A stretch of 64,000 nucleotides of DNA, from NCBI RefSeq assembly GCF_021018895.1, contig NC_079384.1:8550140-8614139 (forward strand), given 5' to 3'. This document shows positions 38,486-49,215 of the stretch, one piece after another; position 1 is the first letter of the stretch, and each line of letters starts with the position of its first letter. The stretch comes from Seriola aureovittata. Taxonomy: Eukaryota > Chordata > Actinopteri > Carangiformes > Carangidae. Position numbers and translations under genes: made by a program. The notes under the pieces are model-generated. The model was given only the letters and a program-made list of their open reading frames with translations. It was not told the DNA's origin and made no database searches.

Positions 38486-41400
38486 TTAAAACATTGGTCT
38501 CGTGCTCATGTCCATCATGTAGGACCCCTGGGGGTGGGCGTGGCCGTGTTGGTGTTGTCTGTACAGATGCCTGAAAGGGATGGAGAGGGACGAGTGAGGG
38601 TCCTGACACAGGCGGAGAGGGTAGGACGGAAAGGCTGGGTAGAGGGCCGGGGGAGGGGTGGAGGAGGGAAGAGATGGATCCAGCTGAGGGAGGAGAGACG
38701 GGTGGTGCAGCACCATCTCTGGGCGATAGGGGGCAGGGGGGTTGAACTGAGGGATGCCACCTAGTTCAACCGGAGGGTATGAGGAGGACGCAGAAGGATT
38801 GGGCAAGTTCTGAGGATGGGCGGTTGGAGTGGAGGAGACGGACTGCTGGAAAGAAGAGGGGACAGCCAAGCAAGAGGAGGGTTGGAAAGGAGGGTGAGGA
38901 AGGGAGGATGATGGATGAGTGAAGGAGGAGGGAGGGAAGGCAGCAGCAAGGGAGGGAGCTGGGGCTTGATGGCTGAGATTTGGGAGGTGCAAGGCAGGGT
39001 GGGCAGGGCTGGGAGATACATTCGAAAAGGAGAGATTTTGCATGTGTGGAGGGACAGAGGGGAAGGCAAACGACGTGGCGGCACCGTGGGTGGGTAGGGA
39101 GCACGGCAGATTGGGAGCCAGTAGTTGGTTTTGGTTGGGGTGAGGATGAGCGGCAGCTGGAGCAGGATCCGGATTTGGAGGCAGGATATTTGGGTAGATA
39201 AATGCTGCTGAGCTTTGATCGCTGGGTGAATTATTTCCACTGGTAACAGGTTGACCCTGCAGTGGCTGACTGGGCTGAGTGAGCAGAGAATGAGCGGATA
39301 TTTGGTCCTGCAGACCTGTCTGACATGCCGAGGGTGGGGCAGGAAAGGAGGCGTCTGTCGTCGCGTGGGGCCTGATGGTGTGATAGGTGTTGGCGGAGGG
39401 AGAGGAGGAGGAGGAGGAGGAGGGAAGGAGTGGCTGTGGCGAGGAGGAGTTTGAAGGAGGCGGAGTGGGGAAGGTGAAGGAGGTCTGCTGCAGAGAGGGA
39501 GTGGTGGTGGTGGAGGAGGAGAGCGTGGGTGAGGAGGAGAGAATGGAGGGATAGTCGATAGGAGAGATGGAGGGCTGGGGATCGGATGTGTCTGAGGGGT
39601 CGGAGATGGGGAGGGAGGGGAAAGAGGAGGATGACTGAGGAAGAGGAGCTGAGGGGAAAGAGGAGGAGTTGGCCTGAGCAGCAGGGAAGCTGGAGGTATA
39701 AGCTGCTTCACCCATAGTGTCTGATCTGTGGAGGAGAAAAGGCAAAGAAATCATATTAGATTCAGTTCATTCCTCTGGTGTAATAAAGTGTTTAGTGGAT
39801 ACAAAAATAATGGAGAAATTCCACCATTCATAACCAAACATCACACACACCCACCTTTCAATTATACTATTTGCCACCTCGCTCCCCGGTGTGTCCTGCA
39901 TCCCGTTGGCCATGGAAATGCTGATGTCAGACATCTGGGATGCCATGAATGCCTGACCGAGGTCGAGCTGCTGCTGTGGGACCAGCGTGTCCCGATAGGA
40001 GGCCTCCTGTGGTCTGTACCCACAGGAGGGATCAGGCAGTGGTGGCAGGGAGGCCAGAGCGAGGGCCTGCAGGTCTGTGCTGCTGGTGCTGGTGGGTTGC
40101 GTCAGAAGCTCAGTAGAGTCGCATGGGTCACAGTTCACTGAGGGAGACAGATGGGAAGGTGGAGATGTTTCAGGAGCAGCCAGGCAACAGTTATACTAAC
40201 AACACTTTCCAAATGAATGATTTAAAGTTGTATAAGTCTGGTTAACCCACTTACCAATATCCAAGGTCTCTGTCAAGACAGTTACTTTGCGCTTCTGTCT
40301 TGCATCTCTTTGCCTGCAAAGGAAGGAAAAAAAAGGAATTTAGATTCTCCACAATATATATGCAACAATTTGAAGTGTATGAATCTGTATGTGTTTATTT
40401 CTGTGCGGGTCTTTACTTTTTGCTGTTCATGCCATCCTCTCGGAAGCCTTTAGCGAAGGGGTTGGCGTTGATCTTCAGCTCTGTGATCTGAAAAGGACAA
40501 AAAGAGAGAGAGAGTCTGTTATGAGAGAGAAATATGGTCGGTGCACTGAACTGAACTGCATGTATTGGCGGTGAGTTTGTATAGGAACATTGGCCTCATC
40601 TTTCATATAGAAATGTAGTGTTAAGTTACCTTGTTGTTCTGGTAGGCGGTGACTGTGATAAACTGGGTCTCAGGGAAAACAAAGGAGTGCTGCCCTCCGC
40701 CCCACCTCAGCACGTCTCTGGCTTCAATTACATGAACCCTGGGCTGGTAGCGATGCAGCGAGTGTAGGATGATCTGGAAATAAAAGAAAAGAGGTTGGCT
40801 CCAAACGCTACAGTGAAGGTCCCGTACTGTATTTGTGCTGCATCAGTCAGCCCGCCGTACTTACATGTCCCTGTGAGTCCAGTGTGTTGTTGGTGAGCTT
40901 GGCGAAGTGGAAGGAGATGGTGCGGCTCTGCCAGTGAGCACCTGTGGCGGGGGAGTCTGGGTGGATGAACACCCGGTCTGGTAGCCGAGCTTCCGCCCCG
41001 CCAACAGCCTGCCAGCCACCGCCTTGGAAACGATAGCGGGAGTTGTCCACTGGGACGATGTCCAAGAGGAGGATGTAACGTAGAGATGGATTCAGGCCTG
41101 ACAGCTTCAACCTCAGCCCGGGAAACATTCGTCTAGGCAAGTGGAAAAGACAGTGGAGAAAATTACAAATCACATACTTGTGTTTATCAGCTCACCTTTT
41201 TGTCTCTTGTCTTATTGGTCTGGGAGAATTAAAAAAATAAGGATATAAACAAAGGTGCAGGAACCGAGATTGAAGTTAGAGGTCAAGGGTCGGCGCCAAT
41301 ACACATGCACTCTACAGTCTTGTCTCACCTGCCCTTCTTTGTGATGATCATCTCCGTGCCCACCGAGCTGAACTGTTTCCATAAGAACGCGTTCTCCAGG

Positions 41401-42087
41401 TCCATCTTCACCTCATCTTTTTGGGTTTTGGTGACAGGCTCATTGGGGACAGGGGGAGGGGCCAGAAGCCTCGGGGGCAGGGCTTTAGCTGCAACGTCAC
41501 AGGTGGGAGGGTACAGTGGCATGTGGGCAGGAGCCTCCCGTTCTGAAACAACAGGGAAATAGTAAAAACTTAACATTTAAAGAAATACACATGTATATTT
41601 GGAGATTAGGAAGTTATCATCCTTAAGATTTCAATGACCCCATTTTTATACTTCTATTGGAGGCTTTACCAGGGCTGTAATCTTATGAATTACAATCAAT
41701 GTTTAAACAGTTAAGAAAACAATCATTTGGCTGTCAAAAAAATAAATATACTATAAATAAAAGTCTTTAATAATGAAGGAATATCCAGCTCAGGCTTCAG
41801 CCTCAGAGCATCTCTAGTCTGAGAGCTGCAAATAAAAACCCCATCGCACCCCTGGATTCGCTAAATGACAGTTTCTTCCTCCTGTTGCAGACGCAGTGGT
41901 TGTTCCTTCAAAGAGAAACCTAATTGGTAAGAATGTTTTTGGTACGCTGTTAAAATCTTGGATAATTATTCAAGATTTTGAAAGCAAACTCATGCACACA
42001 CTCTCCTTCTCACTCACCTCTGTAAAAGCAGTCTCCAATCCTTTGTGGTCCCAGAGCCAAACTGGGATACATCTCCACGCTCAGCAT
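38486..42087 (-). CDS. tbx6: T-box transcription factor Tbx6
   Basis: Eight exons on the minus strand, in transcript order: 42018-42087, 41329-41542, 40865-41132, 40630-40773, 40417-40487, 40255-40313, 39855-40137, 38486-39725; 782 codons plus stop. The T-box DNA-binding domain runs from about residue 65 to 255, with [60 protein letters not shown] and [17 protein letters not shown] basic stretch (RDARQKRKV) follows. The last exon encodes about 410 Ser/Pro-rich residues, probably a disordered transactivation region, making this protein much longer than the roughly 440-residue mammalian TBX6. Tbx6 acts in the nucleus to pattern presomitic mesoderm and somite boundaries. Human TBX6 and TAOK2 are also neighbours in 16p11.2. 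A teleost tbx6-like paralogue is the alternative. Confidence 0.9.
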
Positions 42088-42340
42088 TTTCCTTGTCAGT
42101 GTTTGTCCCTTTTCTCGTCCTCTTCACTTGCTGCAAAGTAGCATTTCACTCTTCCACTCTTTTTGTCTCGTGTTTCTTTTACAGACTGACTTCAGCCGAC
42201 TGCTGCTAACAAAGTGTTCTCAGTCTTCAGTTGAACTGGAGACCGCTTCTGTAAGAGTTTCAGTTCTTTCTTGTCTCTATTTCCGTTCCTATCCCTCGGC
42301 CGTCCTCTGCTACAAATGCCCACAGTGGTGACTTGCTCGG

Positions 42341-42366
42341 TTAAATAGGTGTGTGAGGCTTCACAC
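42341..42366 (-). promoter_or_regulatory. tbx6: candidate tbx6 core promoter with T-box inverted repeat
   Basis: On the minus strand TATTTAA (plus 42341-42347) is a TATA-like box about 255 bases upstream of the tbx6 ATG. Directly upstream of it is a perfect inverted repeat, GTGTGAGGCTTCACAC (42351-42366). GTGTGA is the core of the T-box half-site AGGTGTGA. Autoregulation by T-box proteins is inferred. Confidence 0.45.
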
Positions 42367-42559
42367 TTAAGGCCAAATGGCCCCATTTTCACATAGCTCT
42401 TCATTTGCCTCCCAGTCTCTCCACCCTGTCTCACCATCTTCCCTTATGTCCCCGCTCAACCAACACAAACACTGATCATAACACAAGGTGATTAAAAAAA
42501 TCTTAGGCCTTCAGTTTCTGGAAGAAAAAAATTCATGTGATTTGTGTTATTTTATGTCA

Positions 42560-42700
42560 GAGGAGGTAGAACAGGTAGCTTTGCTCAAGTACTGTTTGGA
42601 GTTATTTGTACTTTACTCAAGTATTTTCATTTTATGTTGCTTTATGATTCTTTTTCGCTACATTTCAGGGCAAATACTGTGCTTCACTACAATTATTTTA
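42560..42700 (+). repeat. teleost interspersed repeat fragment (TCAAGTA type)
   Basis: Contains TCAAGTATTTTCATTTTATG and CTACATTTCAGGGCAAATA, sequence typical of a very abundant fish repeat. A fuller copy in the opposite orientation lies at 43525-43800. Confidence 0.55.
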
Positions 42701-43524
42701 CAACTGTAATATCAATAATAAATGAAGTGTATTCACATTAGAACCTGAGGTAACAAAGAGCATTAATTAAAACACCTTACAATCAGAATTTTACACATAA
42801 ACACATAGATACACACATACAGACTGATTGGCCCTGTATTGAATATAAGGTTATTCAAGCAAAAACAACATGACATATGATGTTTTGCTATGTGTTAAAT
42901 TACTGAAAGTATTTAAAGTCAAATTTGCTTCATCTCGACCAGCAACATTATATTGTTGCTTACAAATCAACAATTAAAGAATTGAATAATAAACTATACA
43001 CAGTACTGTTTTGTTGCTAATACTTTTACGGGGCTTTGACTTGTAATTCAGTGTTTTTACATTGTGGTGGTGATACTTTCCTAAGAATGTAATAATTCTT
43101 GTAAATGCTTCTCAAGTTTCAAATGGCTCGTATACAGCCACTTAAATCCAGTAGTTTACTGGCAGGTTCCCTGTGGCTGTTTGATGACTTGATGACAGGC
43201 CTCTTCCTCTCAGCGCTCTGCCTGTTAGTCCTTCTCTGCAGGGAGTCAGGCCCTGGATCAAGTTGGAAGAGGAAGACACAGCAATTTGGCCACTACACAA
43301 ACACAAGAGTCTAGAAGTTTTATATGAAGGCTTGGATTAAGGCACGAAAAGCTCAGTATTACAGCTGAATCTTGCCAAGCATTACCCAAATCATTTCAGC
43401 ACTAGAACAGTTGAATGAATCGATTCTGCTGTCCTGAGAGAGGACAGGGCTTTCTAGTTAAAACGCAATAAAACACAACACTGTAGACCACACAGACAAA
43501 CCTCTGGTGATGGTCCCAGACAAG

Positions 43525-43800
43525 TGAAGCAGGTGTGTCTTCAGATCCTTCACTCGAGGGAAAGTATCAATACCACATTGTGAGAATACTTCCTTACAAG
43601 TAGAAGTCCTGCATTCAAAGTATTACTGAAGCGAAAGGACAGAAGTTTCATTGGAAAAAGATACTTTATACAGCCATATTGCTTCTGTTGGTGTTGTACT
43701 ATTATTTATATTATATGCACAAACATTTAAAAAAATTCCCTATGAAATGTAGTGGAGCAGAAATATAAAGAAGTACTGAATATAAATACTTGTACTTTCA
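43525..43800 (-). repeat. teleost interspersed repeat copy (TCAAGTA type)
   Basis: Begins with CAGATCCTTCACTCGAGGG and contains AAGTAGAAGTCCTGCATTCA and GAAATGTAGTGGAGCAGAAA, landmarks of the same fish repeat family as 42560-42700, in opposite orientation. It has no coding capacity. Confidence 0.55.
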
Positions 43801-44391
43801 TGGATGCAAACCAGCTGCAATACAGTTTAAGATGTCTTCAACTCAAACACATTCAACAGCATTGACCTTCCTTCTTCATGGCTTTTTAGCAGATGATTCT
43901 TCATCAAGTTTCTCATTTTGCTCTTGTTGCTTAAGCTTGAATTCCTTGAAGTGATAACAAATCATCATGAGACTTTATTATGCAAGAACTGGCCGCAGTG
44001 ATCTGATGCTTGTAGGAGGACATGTCAGCAGACCATAGAGGCTGTTTGGCTGAGGATTACCATTACATCATGATTAAAGGCTTTGCAACTTCAGTGATCG
44101 ACAGGATAAACTGCGTGACTTCATCTCTGTGTGGATGATTTCCTGTGAACGGTGTCTGCCTGTGGATCAATACTTAAAAGACAAAAAGGAAAAGAGAAAA
44201 GCTCTGAAACTGGCAAACACAACCCCGAATCTACCTGCTCATAGACATTTCTGCCTGTATAAAAGTGACAGCTGGAGGCACTTTACAGGGAGTGAAGTAT
44301 AAATGTTGTTCTAGTTGTTGTTTTCCTTCTCCATTTGTGTACGTGTGTGCTGGGGAGAGGATAAAAGCTAGTGAGGACCGAGGGGAAGTGG

Positions 44392-44489
44392 AGGTGTGAA
44401 CGCCACACCGAAGAGAAAGGTCATTACCTTGATGGGGGCAGCGAGGTGTGTGTAACGTCTCTTAATGTTTTTACGAGCTGACAGGTGTG
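44392..44489. promoter_or_regulatory. cluster of T-box half-sites upstream of tbx6
   Basis: AGGTGTG occurs at 44392-44398, 44454-44460 and 44483-44489. The first continues as GGTGTGAACGCCACACC (44393-44409), a perfect inverted repeat of GGTGTG with a five-base spacer. The cluster is 2.3 kb upstream of the tbx6 ATG. An enhancer bound by T-box factors is inferred from the sites alone. Confidence 0.35.
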
Positions 44490-45367
44490 TCGCAGGCGCT
44501 GCAGCCACCAGACTCTGTAACGGCAGATAATGAGGATTTTTACTTGTTTTGTTTGTTGGTTTTTTTTTACCATTACCAGAGCGGGGGCAGGTAGTGTGTG
44601 CTGTTTACAGTGGATTAAGTATTACCACAGGTTTGCTCTTTGACATGTACTTGCTAAGTGGTTTGATGTCCACCTTTATTTGCTCACTGAGGTCTAAAGG
44701 TCATCTTACAGAAAACACTCTTTGATGAGTAAATTCATCATTATGAATTTAAAAGATATAATAAAAAAGTATTTGTCTTTAAATTCTCATTGTTCGCTCA
44801 GATTAGCGCAAATGTGCCTCCCGGTTGAACAGGCACATAACAGCATCTTGTCTGATTTCCTCAAACAGGTTTACGATGAAACCACAAGCCTTTTAATCTG
44901 ATGAGGATTACTTTTTTTTTTTTTTTCCTGTGTGCATGATGCAAATACCATTTCATTTAGGGAAAATGTGTGCACGCTGAAATTCTCTCTCCTTACCGGG
45001 AAAGGGCACACTTAATGTCACTGATTATGGGGATTAAAACACACTATGTGCTGTCCATAAATAAATCCGCTGCATGCACAAGCCGCATGCATTCAGATTA
45101 CAGATTACATGCTTCAGTCCATTTATTGATCAACAGGGTCCATTTTTATTAAGAACCTGCCAGAAATACATTGTAAATAGCACACCATGTACCAAGGAAG
45201 CACTTTTCGTCATTAAATGAGGGAGTTTCATGTTGATGCTTTACATAAAGAGTCTGAATGGACGATAGGGTTTTTTATTCAGTCATTTCACACACATTTC
45301 AAAGCAGACATTACTCTTACTATTATCAAAACATCTGCATTTTACCCAATGATTCAGGTCAAACTGG

Positions 45368-48263
45368 TCAGACCACCTCTAGCGGGTCTCTGTCAGCCTT
45401 CGACACCACCACAGTGACACTGTCAGGAACCCGCACAGCCAGCCGCTCCCTGAACACAGCCAGAAAACCCCGCTCACTGTTGCTGTGATCGCTGAGGAGG
45501 ACGCTGGTTCCCTTCGCCACAGCGTCCAGCACTTCATGGTGGGACATCTCGCCTGAAAAATGATTATATTGTAATATCTGGTAACACATCTGTAGGCACA
45601 TGCAATCGTTCTTTATGTAAACTAAACTGGATTTTTAGTGAAAAGCTCTACCTGTGATGTAGAGGTCTGCCTTGACCCCAGTCAGTACTGAAGCCCCTGA
45701 TCCAGCACACACAGCCGCAGTACGCACAGAGGACTCTGAAAAATATCAGAATAATTAAATCTATTCAGACACTTTTAATGAGTTCATTCATCACATTTAA
45801 GGCATATAATGCTTGGTCTATATGTGAGCTATTAATCCAAAGAGAATCCACAGCAAGCCTGACATCTATGCTGACTATGACTGTTTTAAAAATTACTTCT
45901 TTGGGTTACGTTTGCTTGAAATATGGTCTGTATTTATGTAATTTGTTATTATAAAGCTGTGTATTTACCCTCTTGGTGAAACAATATTGTCACATGTGTT
46001 GTTAAAATAAGTGTCACTTAATATTTGGTTGTTCCAAGTGTCACTTTTCATCTCTTAATCTAAACTATGTTACATTTTGACCCAAACATATGTTCATCTT
46101 CATCTCAACCAAACTGTTAAACTTAAACTTGTAGTCTTTTGTGAAAGCAGCTGCTTTTTTGTTTGTACCTAGTGTCTGACCCCATCCCAGAGCCAAACGG
46201 AGGTGACTCAGACCCAGGTGAGACTTCATTTTCTGAATGGCTGTTGCCACGGTTACCGGCTGGTCCAAAACACTGAGCCGCCCTTGGCCGTGTCCTGGGA
46301 GAGGGGGCTGCAGGGAGTGACAGGTGAAGGGCTTAGTTAACAAAAAAGTAACTACTATGCATGAAACAGGATATCACTGAATCGTACTATTAACTATCCA
46401 CAACTGCTTTGTGACATGTAACAAGTAGCATTTGAAAGAGACCAATCATCATCAGTTACCCTTCTTGTGTTTCTGAAATTACATAATTGGTCTCCTGTTT
46501 TATTTCTAAAAGAAATATGGATGTCACTCGAGATACAATGTTGTTCATCTTGTGATAACAGCGATGTGTTCATGCTGTACCTTCTCTAACTTCAGGATGC
46601 TGAGGGACTGGCTGGGAGTGGTGTGTCGTAGCAGTGCGTGGACACTGGGGGTCAGCGCTGAGTCACTGCAGGTAACACTGACATGGATCCCGCTGTTGTC
46701 TGGTCTGTCATGAGGGCAAACACACTCTCATTCACCAGGGCAAAGCAAAGGATCTTTGTGGGGGTTATTTTTTTTGTATGTCTCAAACTAAAACATACTT
46801 TACTGCTGACCATGTTCCAATTAACATAAATGGTTAGCTTCTGTTGTCACCTTTCAGATTTGCTGACAACAGGTCATCAATCAGAGTACGTGGTTTTAGC
46901 CTTTTGTCATTGTCCTGCTACCAGCCTGTAGTAACGAAGGCGCTGGAAGCTTTGATATGAGGTGTGAAGGTCGACTTTTGAAATGCAAAGTGAGTTGAAA
47001 ATCAAGCCCAGTAAAATAAACCCGATACAGGCTGTTGTGAATACAGCACTTTGTTTCTGTTTCTTCATTAAAACTGACAAATCTTGCACAAACACAGTTT
47101 TCACAACTCTGAGAATATTAGCACACTAAAAGATAAGTGTGTTGGATTGACAGGAAGTTTTCAGTGAAAGCTGATATCGTGTTGTATGGAATGGAAGGTA
47201 ATTACAGTAAAGGGTGATCAATCAAAACTTGTCTGCAGTGATGTCATGTATATTACATTTGTAGTTAAAGAGCCACCAAGATGATGCCCATGAAAACACA
47301 CGTTTGTCTATATAAACATTAACTCGACCTGCTAACTGAAAGCTGTGGTGTGGTTCCACCATCATAAGCCTTCAGTTCCTCCATCACAGCGGTTAGTTCC
47401 TCTGCGCTCCTGACCGTGAATTCCAGTTTGTGACAGTGGGAGGCGCCACCGAGGGCCTGACTCAGCACAGACACCTGGCCGCTACCTGAGAATCAGAGAC
47501 AGACAACAGAGATGGGGAAAATAGGTCAGAATAGGAGACCAGTGGGTCAGCGTCATGTGTCACAACATTTTAGCTTGAACCTTCATTAAATATGCAAGTA
47601 CCATAAGTCCTGTATATATGACACAGTTTCCATTCAGAATGACCTCTTACCAAGTCCCCCGACCAGCCAGTCGTTTACCCCTCCTTTAACACTATCCCAC
47701 GAAGTGTGAGGGGAGAATACCGCTATCCCGGCCTCCACAGCCCGGATGGCCAATCGCTGCTTCCAATCTTTCTGAACCAGGCGCTTGATTGGCCGAAACA
47801 ACGGAGGGTGATACGAAATAATGAGGTCACAGCTCATGGTCTCTGCTTCCTGCATGACAGCATCTGTAAGGTCGTTCGTCAGCAGGATGCTTTTAACAGG
47901 CCGAGATTTGCTTGGCTCGACCAAGAGGCCAACGTTGTCCCATGACTCAGCAAGTGACAGGGGAGCGAGCTGCTCCAGCACCTGCAGAACCTCTTTTAGC
48001 TCCATCGGGCCCCAACACTGAGTAGAATGAGAGAAGGAGCGGGCGGAGGAGAAATGAACAGATAGGTGCAGGGGAACTGAGGTTTGTCGGCTTGTCAGGA
48101 AGCTGTGACTGTGAGTAGGTGAAGGGAGAGAGGGAGGGATGGGCGATACTGTTGAGGCGGGAGAGCAGAGTGCAGAGGGTGAGATCGAGCTCCCCCTGGT
48201 ACAAACTCTTCTGCAGGTGAGCGATAAAATTGTCCAAGGGAGATTTCTACACGCAGTCAACAT
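45368..48263 (-). CDS. nif3l1: NIF3-like protein 1
   Basis: Six exons on the minus strand, in transcript order: 47651-48263, 47329-47485, 46581-46704, 46169-46307, 45652-45735, 45368-45552; 433 codons plus stop, against 377 in human. NIF3-family motifs are SLAESWDNVGLLVEPS, ILLTNDLTDAVM, LIISYHPPLFRP, GHGQGRLSVLDQPV, ADLYITGEMSHHEVLDA and LLSDHSNSERGF. The His and Asp/Glu residues in these are the likely metal-site ligands. The first 86 residues are Ser/Arg-rich and precede the conserved MELKEVLQ at 48005; they look like a mitochondrial targeting sequence, longer than in mammals. NIF3 proteins are conserved metal-binding hexamers with an unsettled function. A 5' UTR exon (low edge 49161) feeds an acceptor at 48273. 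Exon 2 uses the weaker donor AGCAG|gtcgag, chosen because it alone keeps the frame. Confidence 0.93.
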
Positions 48264-48484
48264 CAGTGGAGACCTGTGTGGATAAAATAATACACCATCA
48301 AAAGAACACCATTCTACAAAATCAACATTGTCAGATTTATCGTCCCACAGAAGTATGATTACTGAGCAGATACGTTAATAAATGAACTAGTGAGAAAATT
48401 TATCAGAAATCATAAAAGAAATCATAAATCATTTATCAGTCAAAAATGCAAAACATTCAATGATTCCACTTGCTAAAATATGAA

Positions 48485-48700
48485 GACTTGCTGTAGGACT
48501 GCAACTAACAATTATTATCATTCATTATTGATTAACCTGTTGATTATGCTCTAAATTAAGTGATTATTCAACTGGCCTATAAAATGCAAGGTAATAAGTG
48601 TAAAATATTAAGTGTCTTCAGATTGTTTATTTCATCTGACTAACGGTGTAAATTCCAAACATGTTCAGTTTTGCTCAATCTTCCACACTGGACACCCCGA
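48485..48700 (+). repeat. teleost interspersed repeat (GATTAATC type)
   Basis: Contains GACTGCAACTAACAATTATT and later GATTATTCAACTGGCCTATA with TCTTCAGATTG. This is a diverged copy of a common fish repeat beginning CTGCAACTAACGATTATTTT. A second copy is at 55755-55935. Confidence 0.5.
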
Positions 48701-49160
48701 TCATTCCTGTCCAGTAAAACCTCCAAGAGTTCATCCAGACAGAATCTCCAGTCTGAGCAACACATGCACACTGCATGAACTTTGACTCAACAATGAACTT
48801 TTCTAATGTGTCTTATCTAATGAGATAGACAGGGAAGATGTCTGAGCCTGAAGTCTAATGTTCAGTACACTTTTGTATTGAATTAATAAAGTGCCGTACT
48901 GTTAATTGAAACCCTCTCACAAGAGCTACAACTACAACTGGGTGTTGCAGAGCATGTGGCTAACAGCACAGCTAGCCAGTTAGCCAATATTAGCTAACGC
49001 CACAACCTGAATCGACTCCGCTGTAATTAAAAGCAAGGCATCAACACATATAAGTGTGCGTGAGTGAGCTTATCGTACTCTCGCTGTGCACGTCAGAGAC
49101 AAACGCGCTGCTAAACACATTTCTCCCGGAGTAACAGAGAAGGTGCAATGGTGCACTTAC

Positions 49161-49215
49161 TGAGTAGCAATCTCCCCTTCCGGGTTCCGTTCTTAATGCA
49201 GTGTTTTGATTGGAC
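49161..49215 (-). promoter_or_regulatory. nif3l1: nif3l1 5' UTR exon and promoter edge
   Basis: On the minus strand GATTGCTACTCA|gtaagtgc gives a strong donor at 49161. Just upstream is ACCCGGAAGGGG, an ETS-type site common at housekeeping starts. The upper boundary is approximate. Confidence 0.45.

Larger units (their letters stand above)
42420..45367. other. intergenic region between tbx6 and nif3l1
   Basis: No supported coding exon. It holds two copies of a teleost interspersed repeat (42560-42700 and 43525-43800) and a cluster of T-box-like half-sites at 44392-44489. A plus-strand TTTATT at 45274-45279 could serve as the nif3l1 polyadenylation signal. Confidence 0.5.

Noticed and set aside
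38761..39711. 316-codon open frame on the minus strand, in a different frame from tbx6
   Set aside because: It overlaps the Ser/Pro-rich last exon of tbx6. The C-rich sequence has few stops in any frame, and the tbx6 frame is fixed by splicing from the T-box exons.
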